DNA of 64,000 bases, taken from positions 682,001 through 746,000 of the forward strand of contig CAVPRX010000001.1 in assembly GCA_963708115.1 (NCBI GenBank). The letters run 5' to 3'. The position numbers and the translations under genes are program-made. This stretch comes from VRUE01 sp963708115. Lineage in GTDB: Bacteria > Actinomycetota > Thermoleophilia > Solirubrobacterales > 70-9. Position 1 is the first letter of the stretch. Every line of letters starts with the position of its first letter. Shown in pieces: positions 7,450-16,486 of this stretch. The notes below the pieces were generated by a model. That model made no database searches. It was not told the DNA's origin and was given only the letters and a program-made list of their open reading frames with translations.

Positions 7450-10239
7450 CTACCGGGTCGTGTGGCGTGCTCCGTGCCTCTTGCGGTGACTCTTCCCACA
7501 AGTCGCCCCGACTGCCGGACGCCCGGAGGCCTGCTTGCCGTTATGCCCCTCGAACTGCGCATCAGCCTTGTGAGCGCCCGCGCAGAGGTCGGTCGAGTTG
7601 ATGATCAGCCCCTTCTCGGCGCCCTGCATGCTGACCACGACTTTGGAGAGCGGGGCATCTGGGATCGTGCTGAAGGTGGCCCTGATGCCGCCGTTCTTGG
7701 AATCGATGCGGGCGACCGCTTCGACGTCGACCAGTCCGTGCAGGGTGGCGACGAAGTCGGGCAGGTTGTGGTTTGAGGAGCGCAGGAATACCTCGCCTTC
7801 AAGTGGCTTTTCGAGCAGAGGCGTCCATGCTTTTGCCTTGCCGTAGATCGCAGCTGCGGGACAGCCCTTGCCGTTGCCGCCGTTCGCGGCGAACTGCACC
7901 CTGGTGCAAATCGTGCGGATGTGGGCTTGATCGAGGAAAGCGCTGTGGGGCAGGGTGAGGACGAGGTTCTTGGTGTTGGCATCCCCTGCCCTTGGCTTGT
8001 AGGTGCCGGTGAGGGCGGGGTGGGCGCCCCTTTTGGTGCCCCCCTTGAGCTTCAGGGCGAGCTTTGGCTTGAAGCCGAGGCTGGCGCAGTTGGCCGCCTG
8101 AAAGCGCGAGCTGAGCAGATGTGGGGTGTCATCGAGGGCGCTGAAGGGGTCAAACCCGCCGGACCAGATCGTCGCCTTGCTGGCCGAGAGATCGCATTTG
8201 GTCGGGTTGAGCGTGAAGTTGGGCTTGTCTACGGAGACACGCAGGTCCCTTACCTTCAAGGGGATGCCCCGCAGGATGTGGGGGATCGGGTCTGAAGAGG
8301 ATCCGTCCGCTTCGACTTCTGCGGTAAGCGGGTTGATCCGCAGTGCCTCCTGGGTTACGACCGTGCCTGCGTCAAAGGGTCCGGCGACTGCGGGGACGAT
8401 CGCCACTACCGACAGTGGCGCTCCGTTCAGCGGCCCGGAGAGGTAGAGGTTGCCGGGGACGTAGGTGAGCACCGCTCCCACCCCCGCTCCCGCCAGTACG
8501 TGGCCGATCTGCGAGTCGGCGGGACAGGAGGGATGTTCTCTCTCTTCCTGTCCGCCGCGATCGCCCTGGCGCGAGCGGGCCAGGGCTATCGCTGATGGTG
8601 AGCACTGCGCCGTCCCGGCCAGCTTGCCGACGACACCAGGGGGCAGCTTGGCGCTGAACTTGGTCAGGTCCTGGTCACCGTCCCTTCTGGTCAGGCGCAT
8701 GTAGAAGGGGGAGTAGGAGCCGGCGTTGTTGTTGAGCGCGCCCGCCTGGAAGGTGGGGCCGAAGGGAAGCGCCCCGGTGGGGCAAGCCCCTCCGTCGGCG
8801 CCGTGTTCGATTTTGAAGGGGGCGCTCACCGTGTACGGGGTGTCTGGAGCGGAGGCCGGGTAGAGCTTTGCCGTCGTCAGGTATTCCCCGCAGGCGGGCG
8901 GGGAGACGAGCGGAGCCCGGCCGCCTTCTCTGAAGTGCAGCAGGACGCTCGAGTAGGGCAGCGGCGGCAGGCCTTCGAAGGTGGTTACGAGCTGACCCGT
9001 CTCGGGGTCGGGTACGACCCTTCCCGCCTGCTTTACCAAGATGCCGTGCTCAGGCCCTCTGGCGACCAGGTAGACGGCGAAGAGAGAGCCGAAGGGGTTC
9101 TCATAGGGCTTTGCCAGGAAGAGAGAGCCTTCGATCGGTTCTTCGATCAGCGGCGTGTGGATCAGGATCGAGCCGAGCTTGGATTCATCGGGGCAGCCCC
9201 CGCCCGGAGGGGATTCGAGCTGCTCGGCTTTGTACTGGGCTTGCGAGCAGACGCCGATCCCCTCTGAAGCCGAGGGATTGAGCGTCACCCCCTCGGGCAG
9301 GGTCACTTCGATCTTTTCGGGCTCGGTTTCGACGATCCCTTCGCGGTCGGTGAGACCCTGGTTTGGCAGCTTCAGCTCGAAGTCGAGGCCGGAGGGGCTC
9401 TCCGCCAGCTTCGTCGTCGGCTGGGCGGCGATCGTCGGCTTGAAGGGCACCGACTCACAGCCCGTCATCGCCGCCGGGCCGCCGCCGCCATCGACATTGG
9501 GGGCCTCCAGTTCGGCAAAGACGCCCGGGGCCAGCCGCGAGTCGGCCTGCAGCAGGGTCGAGAGCGGTTTGCGGCAGTCGACCGGCATGGTGAGGAAGGG
9601 CAGGAGCGGCGCGTCGGTGGAGTTGCCTTCCAGGGCGGGGCCGCGTTCGGAATCGTGGGAGGGATCGGCGGGGGTGCCCCAGATCGTCTCGGTCACCGAG
9701 GTGACGCCGACGGGGATGTCGGAGGCGACGACGTAGAAGCGGTATTCCTTTTCGGGTTCGAGCTTTGCGTACTGCAGCACGGTCAGGCCGGTGGCGCCGC
9801 CGACGAAGCCGAACTCTGCGGCGATGCCGCGCGGGGGCGTGACGTTGTATATGGGGCCCTTGACTTCGGCGAGCCCGGGGATGACCGAGCGCAGGACGCC
9901 GATCTGCGTGCCCAGTGGGCACCGCGGGCTACCGCCTTCGAACTCCTGCTGGGGGCAGCTCGGCACCGCCTCGGGATTCCCGAAGAAGCCGGGGGGAAGC
10001 AGCGCCCTGGCGCTGCGCATGGCGCCGCCTTCGGGCTTGCCTTCTGAGTCGGTGTTCAGGTCGACGTGGGCGGTGAAGGCGTAGGGATGGGAGTTGGCCT
10101 GGGTGTCGATCGTGCCGTCTTTGTTGATCGCGGTGACCGAGGCGCTGCCGGGTGCGAAGCCGAAGTCAGCCTGGGCTGCCGCAGGGGCGGCCAGAGCGAG
10201 GAGCGCCGCGAAGGCGACGATCAGCCTGGGGCGGATCAT
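7450..10239 (-). CDS. Large secreted protein B, copy 1
   Basis: 929 aa from the ATG at 10239, chosen because a GGAGG site lies just upstream, the signal peptide (IVAFAALLALAAPAAAQA) begins at once, and the ATG overlaps the previous stop as ATGA. A longer reading from 10458 would only add out-of-frame sequence from the upstream gene. The mature protein begins DFGFAPGSASVTAIN, has regularly spaced cysteines and Pro/Gly-rich beta-type segments (PPGFFGNPEAVPSCP, LKVRDLRVSVDKPNFTLNP), and ends in a basic Cys-containing tail (CGKSHRKRHGAR). No catalytic motif or family domain is recognised. It is closely similar over its whole length to the gene at 13718-16486. Probably an extracellular structural or adhesive protein; function unknown. 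Confidence 0.85.
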   Translation of the reverse strand: MIRPRLIVAFAALLALAAPAAAQADFGFAPGSASVTAINKDGTIDTQANSHPYAFTAHVDLNTDSEGKPEGGAMRSARALLPPGFFGNPEAVPSCPQQEFEGGSPRCPLGTQIGVLRSVIPGLAEVKGPIYNVTPPRGIAAEFGFVGGATGLTVLQYAKLEPEKEYRFYVVASDIPVGVTSVTETIWGTPADPSHDSERGPALEGNSTDAPLLPFLTMPVDCRKPLSTLLQADSRLAPGVFAELEAPNVDGGGGPAAMTGCESVPFKPTIAAQPTTKLAESPSGLDFELKLPNQGLTDREGIVETEPEKIEVTLPEGVTLNPSASEGIGVCSQAQYKAEQLESPPGGGCPDESKLGSILIHTPLIEEPIEGSLFLAKPYENPFGSLFAVYLVARGPEHGILVKQAGRVVPDPETGQLVTTFEGLPPLPYSSVLLHFREGGRAPLVSPPACGEYLTTAKLYPASAPDTPYTVSAPFKIEHGADGGACPTGALPFGPTFQAGALNNNAGSYSPFYMRLTRRDGDQDLTKFSAKLPPGVVGKLAGTAQCSPSAIALARSRQGDRGGQEEREHPSCPADSQIGHVLAGAGVGAVLTYVPGNLYLSGPLNGAPLSVVAIVPAVAGPFDAGTVVTQEALRINPLTAEVEADGSSSDPIPHILRGIPLKVRDLRVSVDKPNFTLNPTKCDLSASKATIWSGGFDPFSALDDTPHLLSSRFQAANCASLGFKPKLALKLKGGTKRGAHPALTGTYKPRAGDANTKNLVLTLPHSAFLDQAHIRTICTRVQFAANGGNGKGCPAAAIYGKAKAWTPLLEKPLEGEVFLRSSNHNLPDFVATLHGLVDVEAVARIDSKNGGIRATFSTIPDAPLSKVVVSMQGAEKGLIINSTDLCAGAHKADAQFEGHNGKQASGRPAVGATCGKSHRKRHGARHTTR

Positions 10240-13200
10240 TTCTGACCTCCGCGATTGTGATGACGTTTGTGGTGTCGGTCCTTTTTGGCCTGGCTCTTCA
10301 CGCAGCGCGCCTTGCCTTTGCGCCGCACCATGTGGCGGCCCTTGGGGCAGCGCCCCGAGCCTTCGCCGGTGGGGCTTCCCGGGCCCTCGAGGGCCAACGA
10401 GCCGAGCATCGGCTCGTTCGGCGCCGAGACCGAAGGCAGGCAGGCTTCGCCCTGGCATTCGGCCGCCCCGACCGCGGCTGGGAAGCCGCCGCCTTCGCGG
10501 GCGTCGTAGAGGTCGATTAGTTGGTCTTTGTCCGCTGCGACCAGCCGATCGCGGCTGGTGAAGAAGACGTTGCGTCCGCTCGCGTCGGCGGCGAGGAAGT
10601 TCGAGTCCACGCCGGAGCGGCCGGCCGAGATCAGCGAAACGCAGTCCGCTTCGCTCGCGCAGCCCCCGACTCCGTTCGGCTCAAACTCATAGACGTCTTC
10701 GACCTTGCCGTTGGTATCGGCGGCACTGAGCGAATCCTGAGTATCGAAGAAGAGGCGCCCGGAGTCGGTCAGGTATGCGGGCGGGCGGGCGTGGCCGCGC
10801 GGCTGGGCACCGGTGCGATTGCAGGAGGGGCAGCGCAGCTCGCCGGTTTGGGCCTGATAGAGGAAGACCTCCGCGCAGGGCGCGTTGAGGAAAATCCCGG
10901 GGTCGGCCACGTATTCGCAGGGACCGACGTTGTCGAAGCCCGTCAGCGGCGCCATGGAGAGGAAGGCGAACCAGTTCCCACTGGGGCTGCTGGCGACCCG
11001 CGCGGAGAGGCTCCATTCCACCCCGGGGTTGACGTTGTCGTCTTCGAGCAGGGTGGCGAGGTAGGTGGTGGTTCCTTCCACCCAGGCGTAGAGGTTGTCT
11101 TTGCCTTTCTGGGCTTTGTCGCCGTGGCTGTTCTCTTCTTCGCCGCTGAGCACTTCGCTGTCGACGAAGTAGACCCGCGAGAGGTCATCGCTCTGCCCGA
11201 GCGCGCCCTCGAAGCCGCCATTGCCGCCGGTCAGGTCTTCGCAGGCCTCGGCTTCGACGCCATAGAGGCAGCCGTCGTTGAGTAGAGCTTTGGAGCCGTC
11301 GACCGAAGCGCTGAGGAAACGGCCAGTGTGATCGCTTGCTTCCCGGGTTTCCTCGCCGTCGATGCGCACGTAGAGCTGGCCCGCTTCAGAGCTCCAGAAG
11401 GCACGCGAGCCATCTTGGGAGATCGCGTGGAGGGCGCCTTTGCCGCCGAAGGAGGCGCCGGGGATCGTGCTCGCGTTGCCGGGAGCGAAGTTGACCAGGT
11501 GAAGTTCCCCACCCGAGCGTTCGTAGAGGTTCGCCTTGGCTTCCGGCCCACCCTGGGCGTCTTCGGTCAGCGCGTCGTTGGCGCTGAAGAAGAGTCGCGA
11601 GAAGTCGGCCGAGGCACCGGCGAACGAGAGCCGCAGGCCGTTGAAGTTGCCGGGCTCGCGGTTTGGCGGCGCTTCGGTCAAAAACGGCGTGAGCGAGCCC
11701 GGTTCGGCGCTCGGCTGGGTGTAGAGGTTGGAGAATTCGGCCGGCGCTGCGGGGCTAAGGGCGTACGCCTGTTGTTCGAGCACGCCCTCGCTTAGGTCGG
11801 CCTTGAAGGCCTGATAGCCACCGCCGCCTTTGCTGACCATCTGCAACGGGGTCGGGTTGACCGTCTGCCAACCGGTCGCGCCGCGCCGCGCGATGTACTG
11901 GTTTTCGATCACGCCCCCTTCGTCGAAGGAGAAGGGGGTTCCCTCATAGGCGATCGCGTTCCCGTCGGGGGCGCTTTGCAGCGGGAAGTGGGTGTAGGAG
12001 AAGCCGGGCTTGCATTCGCTCGGGCAGCTGCTCACGTCGGGGTGGGCGGGCAGCACCTGGCCGCCGTTCTTCTGCGCCGGGGAGACGAGCTCCCATGCAC
12101 GCTGGTCGGGCAGGTCGGAGGCTTCGAGCGGGTAGGTGCGGAAGGCCTTCGCGACGCCTTCGGCCACGCATTCTTTTTCGGCTTCGCCGGGGGCGCAGTG
12201 ACTCGTGGCGCGGATCCGGTAGTGGTAATCGGTGTCCGCTTTGAGGCCGCTCACCGTCGCCGCCACGGGCACGACTTTGGAGCCTTCGATCCGTCCGCCG
12301 CCGGGAGGCACTTCGAGCGCCCCGGCGAAGCGGTCGCTTGGTTCGTTTGCCTGATAAGCGGCGTCGGTGATGTACTGGAAGGCGTAGTCGGTCACGTTGC
12401 CCTTCGGGTCGAGCTGCCCTTCCAGGCGAGCCGAGCTAGGGGTCACCGCCGAGACCGACTCCGAAACGACCGCCGGCGGCACTTCCACCGGCGGGGCGAA
12501 GACGTAGCCCATCGAGCTTTCGAATTCGAACCCTTTGCTTTCCCCCCCTTCCCCGGTCGGCGCGCCCGCGTAGAGGATGCCGACTGGCCGGCCCGACCCG
12601 AAGGAGCGTTCGGGATCGACGGCCATTCCCGACAGGCGTTGCCTGCTCGGCGCCACCGCGATCGCTTCCGCTTCGCTGAATTTGCCCCCCGCGCACGGGT
12701 TGAGCCGGTGCACCTTGCGGTCGATGTAGGAGTAGAAGAAGGTCTCGCCCGTTTTCGGGTTGACGGTCATCGACGCGATCCCGCCTTTTTTGAATTTGAA
12801 GGAACAGACCGGGCTTGCCGGTTTTGCCGGTTCGTACATTTCGACACCCGTTTCGGTTGCCGTATAGACATTGCCGGCGGCGTCGGTGACGGGTGCGGTA
12901 GGGAGTTCCGTCGTGCCGAGCGGCCCCGCCCCGATGTCGTGGGCCTGCCCGGCGTAGACGTATTCGGTGTAATCGCCGGGGGCTTTCGGCTTGAAGACCG
13001 CCAGCCGGTGGTAGAAGTTTTCCGTCTGCGTGCTATCGAAGACGTAGACATCTCCCGCGCCGTTTACCGCGATACCCCCGGCGCCGGATGATTCATGAAG
13101 TTTCCCCGGACTTGCCGCAATCGTTTCGCCGGGTGCCGCCCGTTCTCCGAAGCGGGCGATCACTTCCGAGCCGTCGGCGCTGTACTCGGTGATATGGGTA

Positions 13201-13721
13201 GTCGCGTTCGGACCGTTGTACGAATCGAGTGCGTAGACGTTTCCGGTCGTCTGGTCGACGTCGACGTCAATTGCTCCGTCGCTGAGTTCGGGTCGTGGCA
13301 GGCAGTGCGGATATGCCGCTTCCCCTTCGGGCCCACAGCGTTCGTAGGGTGATTTCCCTTGTTCAACCCGTTCTTCTTCCCCTTTTTTGCTCACCAGCAC
13401 CCAGGCCTCACTGAAGCTGCGATCGGGGTTGAAGCGGGCGACGTAGATGCTGCCGTCGCTGTCCTGGCTCGCCGCGTAGACCGTCCCCGCCGGCACGCCG
13501 CCGGCCCCGGTGTAGTTGACGGCCATCCCGCTGACTCCGCCGAGTTGCACTTCTTCGGGCCACAGCGCCGCGTACTGTTTGGCGGAGCCGCTGTGGGAGT
13601 CATGCAGTTCGCCCGGCACCCCGGCGAAGTTGCCGACCTGCTGGTAGGCGGCGGTAGCAGGTGAGGCCCAGAGCAGGCCGAGGGCGAGGAGCGCTGCGAG
13701 GAGGGCGCCGGGGCGCCTCAT
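10236..13721 (-). CDS. Large secreted double-propeller protein A, copy 1
   Basis: 1161 aa from the ATG at 13721 (GGAGAGG six bases upstream; ATGA overlap with the preceding stop). After the signal peptide (ending PATA) comes AYQQVGNFAGVPG, then an NHL-like propeller (residues ~35-400, with repeats such as IDVDVDQTTGNVYALD and GGIAVNGAGDVYVFD), a fibronectin-like linker (~430-540, TDYHYRIRATSHC), and a second TolB/PD40-like propeller (~560-1080, with DDLSRVYFVDSE and SGRLFFDTQDSL). The C-terminus has a basic tail framed by two cysteines (CPKGRHMVRRKGKARC). No enzyme motif is seen. Its stop overlaps the start of protein B copy 1, so the two should be made in a fixed ratio. Confidence 0.85.
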   Translation of the reverse strand: MRRPGALLAALLALGLLWASPATAAYQQVGNFAGVPGELHDSHSGSAKQYAALWPEEVQLGGVSGMAVNYTGAGGVPAGTVYAASQDSDGSIYVARFNPDRSFSEAWVLVSKKGEEERVEQGKSPYERCGPEGEAAYPHCLPRPELSDGAIDVDVDQTTGNVYALDSYNGPNATTHITEYSADGSEVIARFGERAAPGETIAASPGKLHESSGAGGIAVNGAGDVYVFDSTQTENFYHRLAVFKPKAPGDYTEYVYAGQAHDIGAGPLGTTELPTAPVTDAAGNVYTATETGVEMYEPAKPASPVCSFKFKKGGIASMTVNPKTGETFFYSYIDRKVHRLNPCAGGKFSEAEAIAVAPSRQRLSGMAVDPERSFGSGRPVGILYAGAPTGEGGESKGFEFESSMGYVFAPPVEVPPAVVSESVSAVTPSSARLEGQLDPKGNVTDYAFQYITDAAYQANEPSDRFAGALEVPPGGGRIEGSKVVPVAATVSGLKADTDYHYRIRATSHCAPGEAEKECVAEGVAKAFRTYPLEASDLPDQRAWELVSPAQKNGGQVLPAHPDVSSCPSECKPGFSYTHFPLQSAPDGNAIAYEGTPFSFDEGGVIENQYIARRGATGWQTVNPTPLQMVSKGGGGYQAFKADLSEGVLEQQAYALSPAAPAEFSNLYTQPSAEPGSLTPFLTEAPPNREPGNFNGLRLSFAGASADFSRLFFSANDALTEDAQGGPEAKANLYERSGGELHLVNFAPGNASTIPGASFGGKGALHAISQDGSRAFWSSEAGQLYVRIDGEETREASDHTGRFLSASVDGSKALLNDGCLYGVEAEACEDLTGGNGGFEGALGQSDDLSRVYFVDSEVLSGEEENSHGDKAQKGKDNLYAWVEGTTTYLATLLEDDNVNPGVEWSLSARVASSPSGNWFAFLSMAPLTGFDNVGPCEYVADPGIFLNAPCAEVFLYQAQTGELRCPSCNRTGAQPRGHARPPAYLTDSGRLFFDTQDSLSAADTNGKVEDVYEFEPNGVGGCASEADCVSLISAGRSGVDSNFLAADASGRNVFFTSRDRLVAADKDQLIDLYDAREGGGFPAAVGAAECQGEACLPSVSAPNEPMLGSLALEGPGSPTGEGSGRCPKGRHMVRRKGKARCVKSQAKKDRHHKRHHNRGGQK

Positions 13722-16486
13722 CGGTTGCCTCTCCTTGGATGGCTCTTCCGCTCCTTCCCACAACTCGCCCCGACGACAGGACGAGCGGAAGCCGTCTTGC
13801 CGTTGTGCCCCTCAAAGCTGGCATCGGCCTTGTGATCAGCGGCGCAGAGGTTGGTCGAGTTGATGATCAGCCCCTTCTTGGCGCCCTGCATGTTGACCAC
13901 GACTTTGCTCAGCGGTGCGTCGGGGATCGTCGAGAAGGTGGCTCTGATGCCGCCGTTCTTGGAATCGATCCGAGCTACCGCTTCGACGTCGACCAAGCCG
14001 TGCAATGCGGCGACGAAGTCGGGCAGGTTGTGGTTTGAGGACCTGAGGAAGACCTCGCCTTCGAGGGGCTTCTCGAGCAACGGGGTCCATGCTTTTGCCT
14101 TGCCGTAGACCGCCGCCTCGGGGCAGCCTCTGCCTGCGCCTCCGTTTGCTGCGAACTGGACCCTGGTGCAGATCGTTCTGATGTGGGCCTGATCTAGGAA
14201 AGCGCTGTGGGGCAGGGTGAGGACGAGGCTGTCGGTGTTGGCGTCCCCTGCTCTTGGCTTGTAGGTGCCGGTGAGGGCCGGGTGGGCACCCCTCCTGGTG
14301 CCGCCCTTCAGCTTCAAAGAGAGCTTTGGCTTGAAGCCGAGGCTTGCGCAGCTTGCCGCTTGGAAACGGGACTCCAGTGCGTGGGCTGAGTCATCGAAGG
14401 CGCTGAAGACGTTGAAGCCTCCCGACCAGATCGTCGCTTTTGCCGCTGATGGATCGCAAGAGGTCGGGTTCAAGGTGAAGTTGGGCTTGTCGACATAGAC
14501 GCGCAGGTCCCTGACCTTCAGCGGGATCCCTCTGAGGATGTGGGGGATCGGATCTGATGAGGATCCGTCTGCTTCTACTTCGGCGGTAAGCGGGTTGATC
14601 CGCAACGCCTCTTGGGTTACGACCGTGCCCGCGTCAAAGGGTCCGGCCACCGCGGGGACGATTGCGACCACGGAGAGCGGTGCTCCGTTCAGAGGCCCGG
14701 AGAGGTAGAGCTTGCCCGGGACGTAGGTGAGCACTGCTCCCACTCCCGCTCCGGCCAGCACGCGGCCGATCTCCGAATCGGCGGGACAGGATGGGTGTTC
14801 TCTCTCTTCCTGTCCGCCGTGGGTCCCCTGGCGCGAGCGCGCTTGGGCGATCGCGGCGGGAGAGCACTGCGCCGTCCCCGCCAGTTTGCCGACCACTCCG
14901 GGGGGCAGCTTGGCTGAGAACTTGGTCAGGTCCTGGTCGCCGTCCCTGCGCGTCAAGCGCATGTTGAACGGGGAGAAGGCGCCGGCGTTGTTGTTGATCG
15001 CTCCGGCTTCGAAGCCCGGGCCGAAGGGAAGGGCTCCGGAGGGGCATGCCCCTCCGTCGGCGCCGTGTTCGACATGGAAGGGCGCGGTTGCGGTGTATGG
15101 GGTGTCTGGGGCTGAGGCCGGGTAGAGCTTCGCCGTGGTCACGTAGTCCCCGCATGAGGGCGGGGAGACGAGCGGAGCCCTGCCGCCTTCTCGGAAGTGC
15201 AGGTTGACGCTCGAGTAGGGCAGCGGCGGCAGGCCGTCGAAGGTGGTGACCAGCCGGCCGGTCTCGGGATCGGGCTCGACCAGCCCCGCCTGCTTGACCA
15301 AGATGCCGTGGCCGGGACCTCTGGCCACGAGGTAGACGGCAAACAGCGAGCCGAATTCGTTCTCGTATGGCTTCGCAAGGAAGAGCGAGCCGTTGATCGT
15401 TTCTGAGAGCAGCGGCGTGTGGATCTCGATCGAGCCGAGCTTGGATTCATCGGGGCAGCCTGCGCTCGGAGGCGACTCGATCTGCTCTGCTTTGTACCGG
15501 GCTTCAGAGCAGACGCCGATTCCCTCGGATGCCGAGGGGTTCAGCGTCACTCCCTCTGGCAGGGTGACTTCGAGCTTTTCGGGCTCGGTTTCGACGATCG
15601 CTTCGGGGTTGGTGAGGCCCTGGTTTGGCAGCTTCAGTTCGAAGTCAAGGCCGGTGGGGCTCTCTGCGAGTTTCGTCGTCGGCCGGGCGGCGATCGTCGG
15701 GTTGAAGGGAACCGACTCACAACCGGTCATCGCCGCCGGGTTGCCCCCCGCGTCGACGTTGGGTGCCTCCAGCTCGGCGAATACCGTCGGGGCCAGCACC
15801 GAGTCGGCCTGCAGCAGGGTCGAGAGCGGTTTGCGGCAATCGACGGGCAGGGTCAGGTAGGGCAGGGGCTCCGCGTCGGAGCCGGCGCCGCGCTCTGCGT
15901 CGTGGCCGGGGTCCGCCGGGGTTCCCCAGATCGTCTCGGTCACCGCGGTGACGCCGAGCGGGATGTCGGAGGCGACGACGTGGAGGCGATATTCGTTTTC
16001 GGTGTCGAGCGTCGCGTACTGCAGCACCTTCAGGCCGCTGGAGTCGCCGGAGAAGCCGAGCTCGACGGCGACTCCGTGCGGCGGGGTGATGTTGTAGATG
16101 GGGCCGTTGACTTCGCCGATGTTGGGGATGACCGAGCGCAGCACGCCGACCTGGGTGTTGACCGAGCAAGTCGGGACGCCGCTCTCGAACTGCCGGCGGG
16201 GGCAGCTCGGCACCGCTTCGGGGTTGCCGAAGAAGCCACGGGGCAAAAGCGCCCTGACGCTGCGCACGTTACCGCCTTCGGAGTAGCCTTCTGAGTCGGT
16301 CTTGAGGTCGACGTGGGCGATGAAGGCGTAGGGGTGCGAGCTCGCCTGGGAGGCGACCGTGCCGTTCTTGTTGATCGCGGTCACCGAGGCGCTGTCGGGG
16401 AGGAAGCCGAAGTCCGCCTGGGCCGCCGCCGGGGCCGCCAGCGCGGCCAGAGACACGATCAGGGCGATGAGCTTGGGGCGGATCAC
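13718..16486 (-). CDS. Large secreted protein B, copy 2
   Basis: 922 aa. The ATG at 16486 overlaps the stop of the upstream A gene (ATGA) and is followed by a signal peptide (LIALIVSLAALAAPAAAQA). Sequence, cysteine spacing and domain order follow copy 1 (7450-10239) almost throughout; for example EVEADGSSSDPIPHILRGIP is shared exactly. The C-terminal tail is again Cys-containing and basic (CGKERKSHPRRGNR) but differs in detail. Retention of two full-length, in-frame copies argues that both are used. Function unknown; an extracellular location is inferred from the signal peptide. Confidence 0.85.
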   Translation of the reverse strand: MIRPKLIALIVSLAALAAPAAAQADFGFLPDSASVTAINKNGTVASQASSHPYAFIAHVDLKTDSEGYSEGGNVRSVRALLPRGFFGNPEAVPSCPRRQFESGVPTCSVNTQVGVLRSVIPNIGEVNGPIYNITPPHGVAVELGFSGDSSGLKVLQYATLDTENEYRLHVVASDIPLGVTAVTETIWGTPADPGHDAERGAGSDAEPLPYLTLPVDCRKPLSTLLQADSVLAPTVFAELEAPNVDAGGNPAAMTGCESVPFNPTIAARPTTKLAESPTGLDFELKLPNQGLTNPEAIVETEPEKLEVTLPEGVTLNPSASEGIGVCSEARYKAEQIESPPSAGCPDESKLGSIEIHTPLLSETINGSLFLAKPYENEFGSLFAVYLVARGPGHGILVKQAGLVEPDPETGRLVTTFDGLPPLPYSSVNLHFREGGRAPLVSPPSCGDYVTTAKLYPASAPDTPYTATAPFHVEHGADGGACPSGALPFGPGFEAGAINNNAGAFSPFNMRLTRRDGDQDLTKFSAKLPPGVVGKLAGTAQCSPAAIAQARSRQGTHGGQEEREHPSCPADSEIGRVLAGAGVGAVLTYVPGKLYLSGPLNGAPLSVVAIVPAVAGPFDAGTVVTQEALRINPLTAEVEADGSSSDPIPHILRGIPLKVRDLRVYVDKPNFTLNPTSCDPSAAKATIWSGGFNVFSAFDDSAHALESRFQAASCASLGFKPKLSLKLKGGTRRGAHPALTGTYKPRAGDANTDSLVLTLPHSAFLDQAHIRTICTRVQFAANGGAGRGCPEAAVYGKAKAWTPLLEKPLEGEVFLRSSNHNLPDFVAALHGLVDVEAVARIDSKNGGIRATFSTIPDAPLSKVVVNMQGAKKGLIINSTNLCAADHKADASFEGHNGKTASARPVVGASCGKERKSHPRRGNR